Source of the DNA: Syntrophomonas sp.
GTDB lineage: Bacteria; Bacillota; Syntrophomonadia; Syntrophomonadales; Syntrophomonadaceae
Direction: 5' to 3'
DNA: 8,680 nucleotides
Assembly: GCA_028693695.1 (NCBI GenBank)
Contig: JAQUUV010000077.1
Span: forward strand, 1 to 8,680
Each line of letters opens with the position of its first letter. The stretch's first letter is position 1. Below the pieces are notes generated by a model, which searched no databases, had not been told where the DNA came from, and was given only the letters and a program-made list of their open reading frames with translations. The position numbers were made by a program, and so were the translations under genes. This document shows positions 1-5,832 of the stretch, in pieces.

Positions 1-694
1 AAGTATTAATCGTTTCTTCTTCTCCAAGTACCTTTTTAGGATCTTCAAGGTTCTTTAAATTCCATTTAGCATACATCCAGTGCGGACTCCATCCTGTAAC
101 AACAACCGATTCCTTTTTGTCAATGGCGCTTTTCAATGCCGCAACCATGGTGGCATCACTGCCTTCCATCAGTTCATAATCCAGATTATAGTCTTTTATT
201 GCCGTTTCAGTAAGTTTCATTAATCCAGCACCGGGGTCAATTCCAATAATCTGTCCACTAAACTTGTCCTTATTAGCTTTTAATTCCTCAATTGAATTGA
301 TGGCAACATAATCGGGAACAACAAGTGCCAGTTTTGCCCCTTCGCAATTAGGACCTAGATCTTGCACCTTCCCTGTTACTTTTTCCATATAACTCTTATG
401 GGTTATCGGCAGCCATGCAGTAGTCATTGCATCGCCATCTCCATTGGCCAGTCCTTCAAACAATAAAGGTGCCGAAACGGGAGTTAATTCAACCTTGTAA
501 CCCATTTTGTTTTCCAAAATATCCGCCATTACGTGAGAGGAAGCTGTTGCACAGGCCCATTCCACATATAGAATCTTTACGGTACCCTTATCTGCCGCCT
601 TCTCCGGTGCCTTTGTTCCACTGCAACCAACCAACCCCAAAGATAGTATTACCAACATTACCAATAGTTTAATTAAATTCTTGTTTTTTGACAC
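1..694 (-). CDS. opuAC: Glycine betaine ABC transporter substrate-binding lipoprotein OpuAC (3' part cut by window edge)
   Basis: Lipid-anchored receptor that captures glycine betaine or a related quaternary amine outside the cell and delivers it to the OpuAA/OpuAB importer. About 231 codons are in the window; the C-terminus lies beyond base 1. Residues 1-24 form a lipoprotein signal peptide: Lys-rich start, hydrophobic core, lipobox L-V-G-C with Cys24 as lipidation site. The mature part has family hallmarks: a WACATASSH segment near the N-terminus, TAWLPITHKSY (aromatic betaine-binding region), and VTGWSPHWMYAKW followed by LEDPKKVLG near the cut. Start choice: an upstream in-frame ATG (703) abuts the AGGAGGA ribosome site with no spacing, while GTG at 694 lies 9 bases from it, so GTG is preferred. 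It is the third gene of the operon, about 19 bases after opuAB. Family is certain; the exact ligand is inferred. Confidence 0.93.
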   Translation of the reverse strand, partial: MSKNKNLIKLLVMLVILSLGLVGCSGTKAPEKAADKGTVKILYVEWACATASSHVMADILENKMGYKVELTPVSAPLLFEGLANGDGDAMTTAWLPITHKSYMEKVTGKVQDLGPNCEGAKLALVVPDYVAINSIEELKANKDKFSGQIIGIDPGAGLMKLTETAIKDYNLDYELMEGSDATMVAALKSAIDKKESVVVTGWSPHWMYAKWNLKNLEDPKKVLGEEETINT

Positions 695-703
695 TCCAAA
701 CAT

Positions 704-710
704 TCCTCCT
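704..710 (-). promoter_or_regulatory. Ribosome binding site deciding the opuAC start
   Basis: Minus-strand AGGAGGA lies between the opuAB stop and opuAC. It touches the ATG at 703 and is 9 bases from the in-frame GTG at 694, so it favours GTG initiation. Confidence 0.75.
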
Positions 711-713
711 TGT

Positions 714-1547
714 TTATTCGTTAGATTTCCCAAAACTCTGAGTAATTCGATCCAGAATCATCGCTATTACAACGATTGCTAATCCGGCTTCAAAGCCGTT
801 ACCTATTTCCATTCTCTGGATCGACCTCCATACTTCACCTCCTAACCCTTTTGCCCCAATCATAGCGGAAATAACCACCATTGATAGTGACAACATAATA
901 CACTGGTTGATACCAGCCATAATAGTAGGTCGTGCCAGTGGGAGTTCTATTTTAAAAAGCATTTGGTAGAACGTAGAACCAAACGATTTTCCGAGTTCTA
1001 CCAGCTCTTCGGGAACCTGCTTTATTCCAAGATCAGTAAGACGTATTACCGGCGGCATAGCAAAAATCAAGGTAGCTATTACCGCGGGAACTACTCCCAA
1101 ATGAAAAAAGGTAACAGCGGGTAGCAGATAAACGAATGCAGGAAGTGTCTGCATGAAATCAAGAATGGGACTAATAATCCTGTGAGCAGCTTCCTTTTTA
1201 GCTGATAGAATTCCAAGGGGAAGGCCAACAAGAATACAAAGTGCAACAGATCCGATTACCATAGCCAGGGTTTGCATAGTTGCATCCCAGAGTCCTACAT
1301 TGTATATAAGATACATACCAATTATTGAAAACAGGGCAACCTTCTTATTGGCAAATTTCCAGCTTAACAACGCAATTAGTGTGATCAATAATGCAGGAGG
1401 TATGAAAAGCAAAAGATCTTGCAGGGATACTATCATGGATTTAAGAAAAGCGCTTAGAGCGTCAAAACTAGTACCAAACTTTAGCTGAAGATAATTAATT
1501 CCAATGTCGGTCCAACGATTAATCGGCAATCTTGGTATTAGATCCAT
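714..1547 (-). CDS. opuAB: Glycine betaine ABC transporter permease OpuAB/ProW
   Basis: Membrane subunit of the betaine importer, 277 residues, close to the usual size of OpuAB. Several hydrophobic helices are visible (about 45-61, 68-86, 93-118, 130-172, 208-235 and 252-268). Before the late helices is the cytoplasmic EAA-type coupling loop, LVELGKSFGSTFYQMLFKIE followed by LPLARPTIMAGI, which docks onto the ATPase. The later stretch MIGAKGLGGEVW is typical of ProW/OpuAB. The ATG lies inside the last codons of opuAA, a 29-base overlap. It is served by minus-strand AAAGGAGGGG (about 1554-1563) within opuAA, so translation is probably coupled. The N-terminus before the first helix is about 45 residues with one amphipathic stretch, as in other OpuAB proteins. 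No frameshift or missing motif was seen. Confidence 0.95.
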   Translation of the reverse strand: MDLIPRLPINRWTDIGINYLQLKFGTSFDALSAFLKSMIVSLQDLLLFIPPALLITLIALLSWKFANKKVALFSIIGMYLIYNVGLWDATMQTLAMVIGSVALCILVGLPLGILSAKKEAAHRIISPILDFMQTLPAFVYLLPAVTFFHLGVVPAVIATLIFAMPPVIRLTDLGIKQVPEELVELGKSFGSTFYQMLFKIELPLARPTIMAGINQCIMLSLSMVVISAMIGAKGLGGEVWRSIQRMEIGNGFEAGLAIVVIAMILDRITQSFGKSNE

Positions 1548-2739
1548 TTATGCCCCCCCTCCTTTGTCCAGCTAAGCCGGCAATTACGGAACCTCTTACC
1601 AGGACACCTTTAAGTATATTTTTCTCATCAACGACCGCAACAGGGATCTGGGTATGGGCAATAACTTCTAAAATATTAGCAAGAGAGGTATCCGGAGCTA
1701 CGCTGGGTACATCCTTTAGAATGATGGAATCCAGCTGACGTTGCCCCGTATCTGAAATCCGACCAGCATCATCTGCAAGAACATATCCCATTAAGACTCC
1801 AGTTCGATCGGTTACAAATAGTCCAGACATTCCAAAACGCTCCATAACATGAAGGGCCACCCTTGGACCATCTTTTGGATATACTACTGATCGGGGCTTG
1901 ACCATTACTGAAGAGGCAGTAAGCGCCCTGCTTCGGTCTACATTTTCAACAAAGCGGGCTACATATTCAGTAGCTGGTGATAATAGGATATCTTCCGGTT
2001 GGCCCATCTGAACTATCTCCCCGTCCTTCATCAAGGCAATTCGATCTCCTATTTTAAGTGCTTCATCTAAGTCATGAGTAATAAATATAATTGTCTTTTG
2101 CAGCTTCTTTTGGATTTCGATTAATTCATCTTGCATGTCTTGACGGATTAAAGGATCTAGTGCACCAAAAGGCTCGTCCATCAGGAGAATATCAGGATCC
2201 GTAGCGAGAGCTCTAGCAATTCCAACTCGCTGCTGCATTCCTCCACTTAAATTTGCCGGATAATAATCCACCCAGGCATCCAATCCGACCATCGTTAGTA
2301 CGTCCATAACCTTATCATACCGTTCTTCCCGGGTAATTCCCTGTACTTCCAGGCCATAAGCTACATTATCCCTGATTGTTCGATGCGGTAAGAGAGCAAA
2401 TCGTTGAAATACCATCGCCATCTTCTCTCTTCTAATAGCACGCAGTTCCTGAGGATTTACTTTGCTGATATCCTTTCCATCAATAATTATTGACCCTGCT
2501 GAAGGCTTATTAAGTCTATTAATGCAACGTAGCAGGGTTGATTTTCCACTACCGGATAGTCCCATGATCACAAAGATTTCACCTGTATCCACTGAAAAGG
2601 AAACATTCTTTATACCTACCACCTGTTTAGTCTGTTTTCGAATTTGATCATTACTATAACCATCACTAATCATTTCCAAAGCCTTTTCTGGATTTCCACC
2701 ATAAATCATACTCAGGTTTTTTACTTCTATTTTTGACAT
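1519..2739 (-). CDS. opuAA: Glycine betaine ABC transporter ATPase OpuAA/ProV with C-terminal CBS pair
   Basis: Cytoplasmic ATPase that powers betaine import; 406 residues from the chosen start, close to B. subtilis OpuAA. In order: an N-terminal ProV-type extension (about 10-45), Walker A GLSGSGKS (60-67), Q-loop Gln112, signature LSGGMQQ (164-170), Walker B ILLMDEP (184-190), switch His222, then two CBS motifs (about 271-390). CBS domains of this transporter class sense ionic strength, and in some species bind cyclic di-AMP. That makes osmotic gating likely here, but no ligand can be read from the sequence. Start choice: ATGs occur at 2748, 2745 and 2739; only 2739 has good spacing (9 bases) from the AAGGA site at 2749-2753. 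First gene of the operon, overlapping opuAB by 29 bases. Confidence 0.95.
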   Translation of the reverse strand: MSKIEVKNLSMIYGGNPEKALEMISDGYSNDQIRKQTKQVVGIKNVSFSVDTGEIFVIMGLSGSGKSTLLRCINRLNKPSAGSIIIDGKDISKVNPQELRAIRREKMAMVFQRFALLPHRTIRDNVAYGLEVQGITREERYDKVMDVLTMVGLDAWVDYYPANLSGGMQQRVGIARALATDPDILLMDEPFGALDPLIRQDMQDELIEIQKKLQKTIIFITHDLDEALKIGDRIALMKDGEIVQMGQPEDILLSPATEYVARFVENVDRSRALTASSVMVKPRSVVYPKDGPRVALHVMERFGMSGLFVTDRTGVLMGYVLADDAGRISDTGQRQLDSIILKDVPSVAPDTSLANILEVIAHTQIPVAVVDEKNILKGVLVRGSVIAGLAGQRRGGINGSNTKIAD

Positions 2740-2748
2740 AAACATCAT

Positions 2749-2758
2749 TCCTTTTTTT
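2749..2758 (-). promoter_or_regulatory. Ribosome binding site deciding the opuAA start
   Basis: Minus-strand AAAAAAAGGA ends one base before the ATG at 2748 and 9 bases before the ATG at 2739, so the third of three closely spaced in-frame ATGs is the likely start. Confidence 0.7.
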
Positions 2759-2785
2759 CAACGCCCATTATTGATTAGTTAGAAA

Positions 2786-2894
2786 GAATATTCGAGAGTA
2801 GTTTACTCCACATAGGTAAAACACATTTTATGCAATATAAAGGCGTGTTTTGCCCAACAAAATAACATTCTTATAATAAAAATCATGAATATTC
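2786..2894. repeat. Pair of identical GAATATTC palindromes flanking the candidate opu promoter
   Basis: The perfect 8-bp palindrome GAATATTC occurs at 2786-2793 and again at 2887-2894, exactly 101 bp apart, on either side of the inverted repeat at 2815-2854. Either an operator pair for a looping regulator or chance in AT-rich DNA. Confidence 0.3.
2815..2854 (-). promoter_or_regulatory. Inverted repeat overlapping a candidate opu promoter
   Basis: Arms GGTAAAACAC (2815-2824) and GTGTTTTGCC (2845-2854) are complementary at 9 of 10 positions (the tenth is a G-T pair), with a 20-base centre. On the minus strand a weak promoter, TTGTTG (2855-2860), 15 bases, then TATATT (2834-2839), would place one arm in the spacer and the other just downstream of the start point. 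That is where an operator would sit. The promoter spacing is short and the elements are imperfect, so this is a candidate only. Confidence 0.35.
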
Positions 2895-2957
2895 TCACAT
2901 AGCTTTTATTATTTACAGCCGAGAGCCTCATTCGTTTCGTTCAGTAGGAGAGTATAA

Positions 2958-3019
2958 CTTGGTCAAATGCTTATACAAGAAGTTAAAGGAAAGTGGTACA
3001 GAAACCAACATTCAGACTA
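2958..3019 (+). pseudogene. Fossil of an OmpR-type response-regulator gene (3' end only)
   Basis: This segment matches 6414-6475 of the intact response-regulator gene at 51 of 62 bases without gaps, including an identical 14-base block CAGAAACCAACATT. In the matching frame it reads LVKCLYKKLKESGTETNIQT against LIKRLRKKLKESDSETNIKT (14 of 20 identical), the recognition-helix end of the winged-helix domain. The rest of the gene is absent: no phospho-acceptor domain upstream, and similarity stops before the final WGYGYR motif. Only 3 of the 11 differences fall at third codon positions, which fits drift without selection. The right end overlaps the last codons and the stop of ablB on the other strand, so ablB and the fossil meet at a junction. 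Confidence 0.75.
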
Positions 3020-3875
3020 AACCCCTCTTTAAATTTTTCACCCATACATTCATGTCTTCATACCCGCCGCATATGTGGCAGTTGTTGACCAGCCGTCCGC
3101 CATATTTGTACCCCAGCCTGCTTAAAGCCTTATTAATTCCCGGATTAATTGCCCTGGACAAGCTGTATGCTGTACGGAACCCTTTTTCCTTTAGATCAGC
3201 TTCTAGACTATATATTAAGTTTGACAACATACCCTTTCCCCTGTGTTCGGGATATGTGGCACAATCGGTTATTTCAGCATTCAAGTTCAATTTGTCTATA
3301 TCGGCCGATGCAATACTTATTATTTCCCTGTCTTCTTCAGCCACCTTGAACAGCACATGCTCATTCATTACTTTTTCAAGGTATTCCATACTAAACACTG
3401 GAGATGGATAGCTTTTAAAAACTGTAGAAAACAACTTTACCATCTCAGGGATATCCCTCACGTTAGCCAGTCTAATTGTATACTTGTGTTTTCCCTGCGG
3501 TGAAAATCTGTTAGTATCACTCACGCAATGGTATAGAATAGAATCCTCTTCTTCCTTTTGGGGAACTGCCTGTCTTTGGGGATCAATAAAGTAAGAAATG
3601 CAGTATGCATCTTCTCCCTGAAAAAATCCATTGATAATGCCTTCGATGACAAAGCCATTGCTTCTGAATGGTTTTAGAAGTCTTATACGGCAGTTGGATA
3701 TTATTTTACTGAACCCCTCATCCTTTGCCAAATTAATGATGTCTCTTATAATATTATCCGATATGCATTTATAATCCAGTATTTTCAGCCTTCCATTTAT
3801 ATAATCAAAATATAGCTTTATACCCTTTATGGCTGAATAATAGTTTTCATGTTGATTATATTGTACTGCAGTCAT
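3012..3875 (-). CDS. ablB: Beta-lysine N-acetyltransferase AblB (GNAT family)
   Basis: Acetylates L-beta-lysine on its epsilon amino group with acetyl-CoA, giving N-epsilon-acetyl-beta-lysine, a compatible solute. It is cytoplasmic and 287 residues, in line with AblB/YodP proteins. The C-terminal GNAT fold is recognisable: IRLANVRDIPEMVKLF (about 134-149), then ITDCATYPEHRGKGMLSNLI (about 212-231), whose HRGKGM is the acetyl-CoA pyrophosphate loop. The protein ends with a family-like MNVWVKNLK. The ATG is preceded by AGGAGG at good spacing, and the gene starts 4 bases after the ablA stop, so the pair is co-transcribed and probably coupled. Oddity: the last two codons and the TGA lie in DNA homologous to a response-regulator gene, so the stop appears to come from the fused sequence. 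No terminator is visible after it. Confidence 0.93.
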   Translation of the reverse strand: MTAVQYNQHENYYSAIKGIKLYFDYINGRLKILDYKCISDNIIRDIINLAKDEGFSKIISNCRIRLLKPFRSNGFVIEGIINGFFQGEDAYCISYFIDPQRQAVPQKEEEDSILYHCVSDTNRFSPQGKHKYTIRLANVRDIPEMVKLFSTVFKSYPSPVFSMEYLEKVMNEHVLFKVAEEDREIISIASADIDKLNLNAEITDCATYPEHRGKGMLSNLIYSLEADLKEKGFRTAYSLSRAINPGINKALSRLGYKYGGRLVNNCHICGGYEDMNVWVKNLKRGLV

Positions 3876-3879
3876 TTGC

Positions 3880-5259
3880 TCAGTCCCTCCTGTTCACCCT
3901 GACATTAGTTCTGGGAACTAGGCAAACCCTCTCATTCCTAAAAAGCTTTTCTATACCCCTATATTCTCTGCTTTTGTACTTATCACATAGTCCGCAATTA
4001 TGACATTTATGGGTTTTATCTTCGGGCTCGGCATAAGTGCATATTACTCCCTCGAAGTTGCGCAGTATCACCTTTTCAGAAGACTGTGAAATAAGATACT
4101 GCGGACCCACCGGTATTTTACCGCCGCCTCCAGGTGCATCCACCACAAAGGTTGGAACGGCGAAGCCTGAAGTATGCCCTCTCAGCATTTCTATTATTTC
4201 AATCCCTACAGCTACCGGGGTTCTGAAATGCTCAATTCCTTCCGACAGGTCGCACTGGTAAAGGTAATAAGGTCTAACTCTTATTTTTACAAGCTCCTGT
4301 ACCAAGCTTCTCATTATATATGGACAATCATTAATGTTTTTCAGGAGCACTGATTGATTTCCCAATGGTATTCCTACATTGGCAAGCATTTCACAAGCCT
4401 TTTTGGCTTCAGGTGTGATTTCCTTGGGATGATTAAAGTGGGTGTTAAGCCAAATAGGATGATATTTTTTAAGCATATCGCATAGTTCCGGTGTGATTCT
4501 TTGCGGCATTACTACCGGGGCTCTGGTTCCAATCCGTATAACTTCCACATGTTCAATATTTCTTAGTTCTTTTATTATCTCCTCAAGCCGTTCATCGGAA
4601 ACACACAATGCATCTCCACCAGACAGGAGCACGTCCCTGACCTCTTTATGCAGCTTTATATAATTGATTGCCTTCTTTATATTTTCCATGGATTGGACTT
4701 TGTCATCATGTCCGGCAAACCTTCTTCTGGTGCAATGGCGGCAGTACATTGAGCACTGACTGGTGATAAGCAGGAGGACCCTGTCGGGATATCTGTGGGT
4801 AAGTCCTGGAACCGGAGAGTCCGCAGTTTCATGCAATGGGTCCCTGCTGTCGTATTTTGATATTCTGGTTTCATGGATAGTTGGAACAGCCTGTCTTCTC
4901 ACCGGACAATTAAAGTCATCCACGTCCATCAGCGTTGCATAATAGGGGGTAATTGCCATGCGCAGCTTTTTTAGACTCGTTTTTACACCCATTCTTTCCT
5001 CATCTGTCAGGTTGATCACCTGTTCAAGCTCATCCAGTGTGGTAATTCTATTGGCAAACTGCCATTTCCAATTAGCCCAGTCTTTGTTGGTGCCACCCAG
5101 AACATCTAACATTTTCTGCTTTCTTGCCGCGGTTTTTTTTTGAACAGTAGTCTTATCGGGTATTGATTTTATGGTAACCAGTAAAGGGACGTTCTCTTTA
5201 AGTTCAGTGCTTATGAGTATAGATTGATCAAGATTATATATATTCCCTGTCTCTCTCAT
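3880..5259 (-). CDS. ablA: Lysine 2,3-aminomutase AblA (radical SAM, PLP)
   Basis: Converts L-lysine to L-beta-lysine with a 5'-deoxyadenosyl radical; first step of N-epsilon-acetyl-beta-lysine synthesis. Length is 459 residues from the chosen start. The radical-SAM cluster motif CSMYCRHC gives Cys169, Cys173 and Cys176. DAPGGGGK gives Lys381, matching the PLP lysine of clostridial KamA. Asp311 (IND) and Asp337 (YQCD) match its substrate-binding aspartates. The zinc-site cysteines are Cys289, Cys419, Cys422 and Cys425. Compared with KamA there is an extra N-terminal segment of about 45 residues before the conserved DWANWKWQ. The ATG at 5259 has AAAAAAGGAG 7 bases upstream; an in-frame ATG at 5298 has no ribosome site. 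A ydaO-class riboswitch and terminator precede it. Pairing with ablB favours an osmolyte role over lysine fermentation. Confidence 0.95.
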   Translation of the reverse strand: MRETGNIYNLDQSILISTELKENVPLLVTIKSIPDKTTVQKKTAARKQKMLDVLGGTNKDWANWKWQFANRITTLDELEQVINLTDEERMGVKTSLKKLRMAITPYYATLMDVDDFNCPVRRQAVPTIHETRISKYDSRDPLHETADSPVPGLTHRYPDRVLLLITSQCSMYCRHCTRRRFAGHDDKVQSMENIKKAINYIKLHKEVRDVLLSGGDALCVSDERLEEIIKELRNIEHVEVIRIGTRAPVVMPQRITPELCDMLKKYHPIWLNTHFNHPKEITPEAKKACEMLANVGIPLGNQSVLLKNINDCPYIMRSLVQELVKIRVRPYYLYQCDLSEGIEHFRTPVAVGIEIIEMLRGHTSGFAVPTFVVDAPGGGGKIPVGPQYLISQSSEKVILRNFEGVICTYAEPEDKTHKCHNCGLCDKYKSREYRGIEKLFRNERVCLVPRTNVRVNRRD

Positions 5260-5266
5260 GTTATCA

Positions 5267-5276
5267 CTCCTTTTTT
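5267..5276 (-). promoter_or_regulatory. Ribosome binding site deciding the ablA start
   Basis: Minus-strand AAAAAAGGAG sits 7 bases ahead of the ATG at 5259 and inside any product begun at 5298, so it supports the shorter protein. It lies downstream of the terminator, so it is only transcribed after read-through. Confidence 0.8.
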
Positions 5277-5319
5277 GGTCCTTAATAGGAATGGTCATAA
5301 TCGAAAAGGGCCGAGAATT

Positions 5320-5351
5320 AAATAAAAATAACCAAAGGCAGTCCTTTGGTT
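5320..5351 (-). terminator. Intrinsic terminator of the riboswitch expression platform
   Basis: On the minus strand AACCAAAGG (5343-5351), loop of four, CCTTTGGTT (5330-5338) forms a perfect 9-bp stem followed by ATTTTTATTT. It lies between the riboswitch aptamer and ablA, so it works as a conditional attenuator and not as an operon end. Confidence 0.88.
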
Positions 5352-5385
5352 TGCTGGTAAAGTATTAACCTCGGATTCCCTTTCA

Positions 5386-5494
5386 GCGCTTACGAGGTTA
5401 GCTGACGGATTCGGGAAAAGGGATTTCCCTACCGATATCGGATTCACCCCACTAAATTGGTTCCCCCGTTTTCTCATGATGAGAAACTCAGCGC
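5386..5494 (-). promoter_or_regulatory. ydaO/yuaA-class cyclic di-AMP riboswitch aptamer controlling ablA-ablB
   Basis: Read on the minus strand, this 109-base stretch carries the conserved blocks of the ydaO/yuaA class in the right order. They are: closing-stem GCGC (5491-5494), GGGGGAACC (5459-5467), GGGGTGAATCC (5440-5450), GGTAGGG, then CCGAATCCGTCAGC (5401-5414) with TAACCTCG (5393-5400), and AAGCGC (5386-5391) closing the stem. Established knowledge: this class binds cyclic di-AMP and usually lowers expression of osmolyte, potassium and cell-wall genes when bound. Here it leads into an intrinsic terminator and then ablA, so it should tie beta-lysine osmolyte synthesis to cyclic di-AMP. 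An 8-base downstream segment CGAGGTTA (5366-5373) is exactly complementary to aptamer TAACCTCG and is a candidate alternative pairing. No functional ORF overlaps it. Confidence 0.92.
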
Positions 5495-5536
5495 ATTTTG
5501 CCATTATTGTATTGGTATTGAATCATTAATCCTTAC

Positions 5537-5575
5537 ATGGGCAACACTCCCATACCGATTTCTATAGTTGATCGG
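5537..5575. repeat. Two adjacent small hairpins in the intergenic region
   Basis: ATGGG (5537-5541) pairs with CCCAT (5549-5553) over a 7-base loop. One base later CCGAT (5555-5559) pairs with ATCGG (5571-5575) over 11 bases. Neither is followed by a T-run on either strand, so they are not terminators. Structured RNA leader or protein sites are both possible. Confidence 0.4.
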
Positions 5576-5624
5576 AGAGCCGCTTAATTACAGCTGGCCC
5601 GCCCCGGTAAACCTGACTATTAAG

Positions 5625-5652
5625 AAACCAAGCGAAATTTTAAGCTTGGTTT
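5625..5652. repeat. Perfect 9-bp inverted repeat ahead of the response-regulator promoter
   Basis: AAACCAAGC (5625-5633) and GCTTGGTTT (5644-5652) flank a 10-base AT-rich loop. Followed by ACATTTTG on the plus strand and CTTAATAG on the minus strand, so only a weak terminator either way. It sits immediately upstream of the candidate -35 at 5658, so an operator is also possible. Confidence 0.45.
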
Positions 5653-5657
5653 ACATT

Positions 5658-5687
5658 TTGACCTAAACTTCACCTTAATGATAGACT
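5658..5687 (+). promoter_or_regulatory. Candidate promoter of the two-component operon
   Basis: TTGACC (5658-5663), an 18-base spacer, then TAGACT (5682-5687) preceded by TG (extended -10). Transcription from here would give a leader of about 140 bases before the response regulator. Confidence 0.45.
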
Positions 5688-5690
5688 AAA

Positions 5691-5772
5691 ATTGTGGCAT
5701 AATTCAGGCAAGATCAAATTTTCCCACAAATTCAACTTTTTAACTAAACCGTTTACACATTTTTGCCACAAT
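5691..5772. repeat. Distant perfect inverted repeat in the regulator leader
   Basis: ATTGTGGCA (5691-5699) and TGCCACAAT (5764-5772) are exact reverse complements 64 bases apart; a related CCCACAAA lies between them at 5723-5730. The hexamer GTTTAC also recurs at 5649-5654 and 5751-5756, and inverted at 5786-5791. These could be binding sites for autoregulation or a long leader stem. Confidence 0.4.
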
Positions 5773-5817
5773 ACCGACCTATACTGTAAACAGAGTTTTG
5801 GGCAGTTGTGTAATTGT

Positions 5818-5824
5818 AAAGGGG
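5818..5824 (+). promoter_or_regulatory. Ribosome binding site supporting a TTG start
   Basis: AAAGGGG lies 8 bases before TTG at 5833. The frame stays open upstream to a GTG at 5692, but the extra 47 residues have no receiver-domain character. Confidence 0.65.
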
Positions 5825-5832
5825 CGGGTGAT

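Larger units (their letters stand above)
5495..5657. other. Gene-free divergent intergenic region upstream of the riboswitch
   Basis: No convincing coding frame on either strand. The left end must hold the minus-strand promoter of the riboswitch-ablAB transcript. TACAAT (minus, 5506-5511) is a possible -10 about a dozen bases before the aptamer, but I see no good -35. The rest holds the tandem hairpins at 5537-5575 and the inverted repeat at 5625-5652. A longer pairing CTTAAT (5583-5588) with ATTAAG (5619-5624) encloses a GC-rich segment. I could not match it to a known RNA class. Confidence 0.5.

Noticed and set aside
427..672. Plus-strand ORF of 81 codons
   Set aside because: Antisense to opuAC; proline-rich product typical of a shadow frame.
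2881..2957. Possible further extension of the regulator fossil upstream
   Set aside because: Similarity breaks down and would need indels; not supported by eye.
2959..3411. 150-codon plus-strand ORF
   Set aside because: Only its first 20 or so codons resemble a protein (the regulator fossil); the rest is antisense to ablB.
5260..5298. Upstream ATG for ablA at 5298
   Set aside because: No ribosome site before it, and the strong AAGGAG lies downstream, just ahead of 5259.
5295..5504. 69-codon minus-strand ORF upstream of ablA
   Set aside because: It lies across the riboswitch and terminator; its apparent protein is the translation of conserved RNA motifs.
5692..5832. 47-residue N-terminal extension of the response regulator from a GTG
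   Set aside because: No receiver-domain similarity, covers likely regulatory DNA, and a ribosome site sits before TTG 5833.
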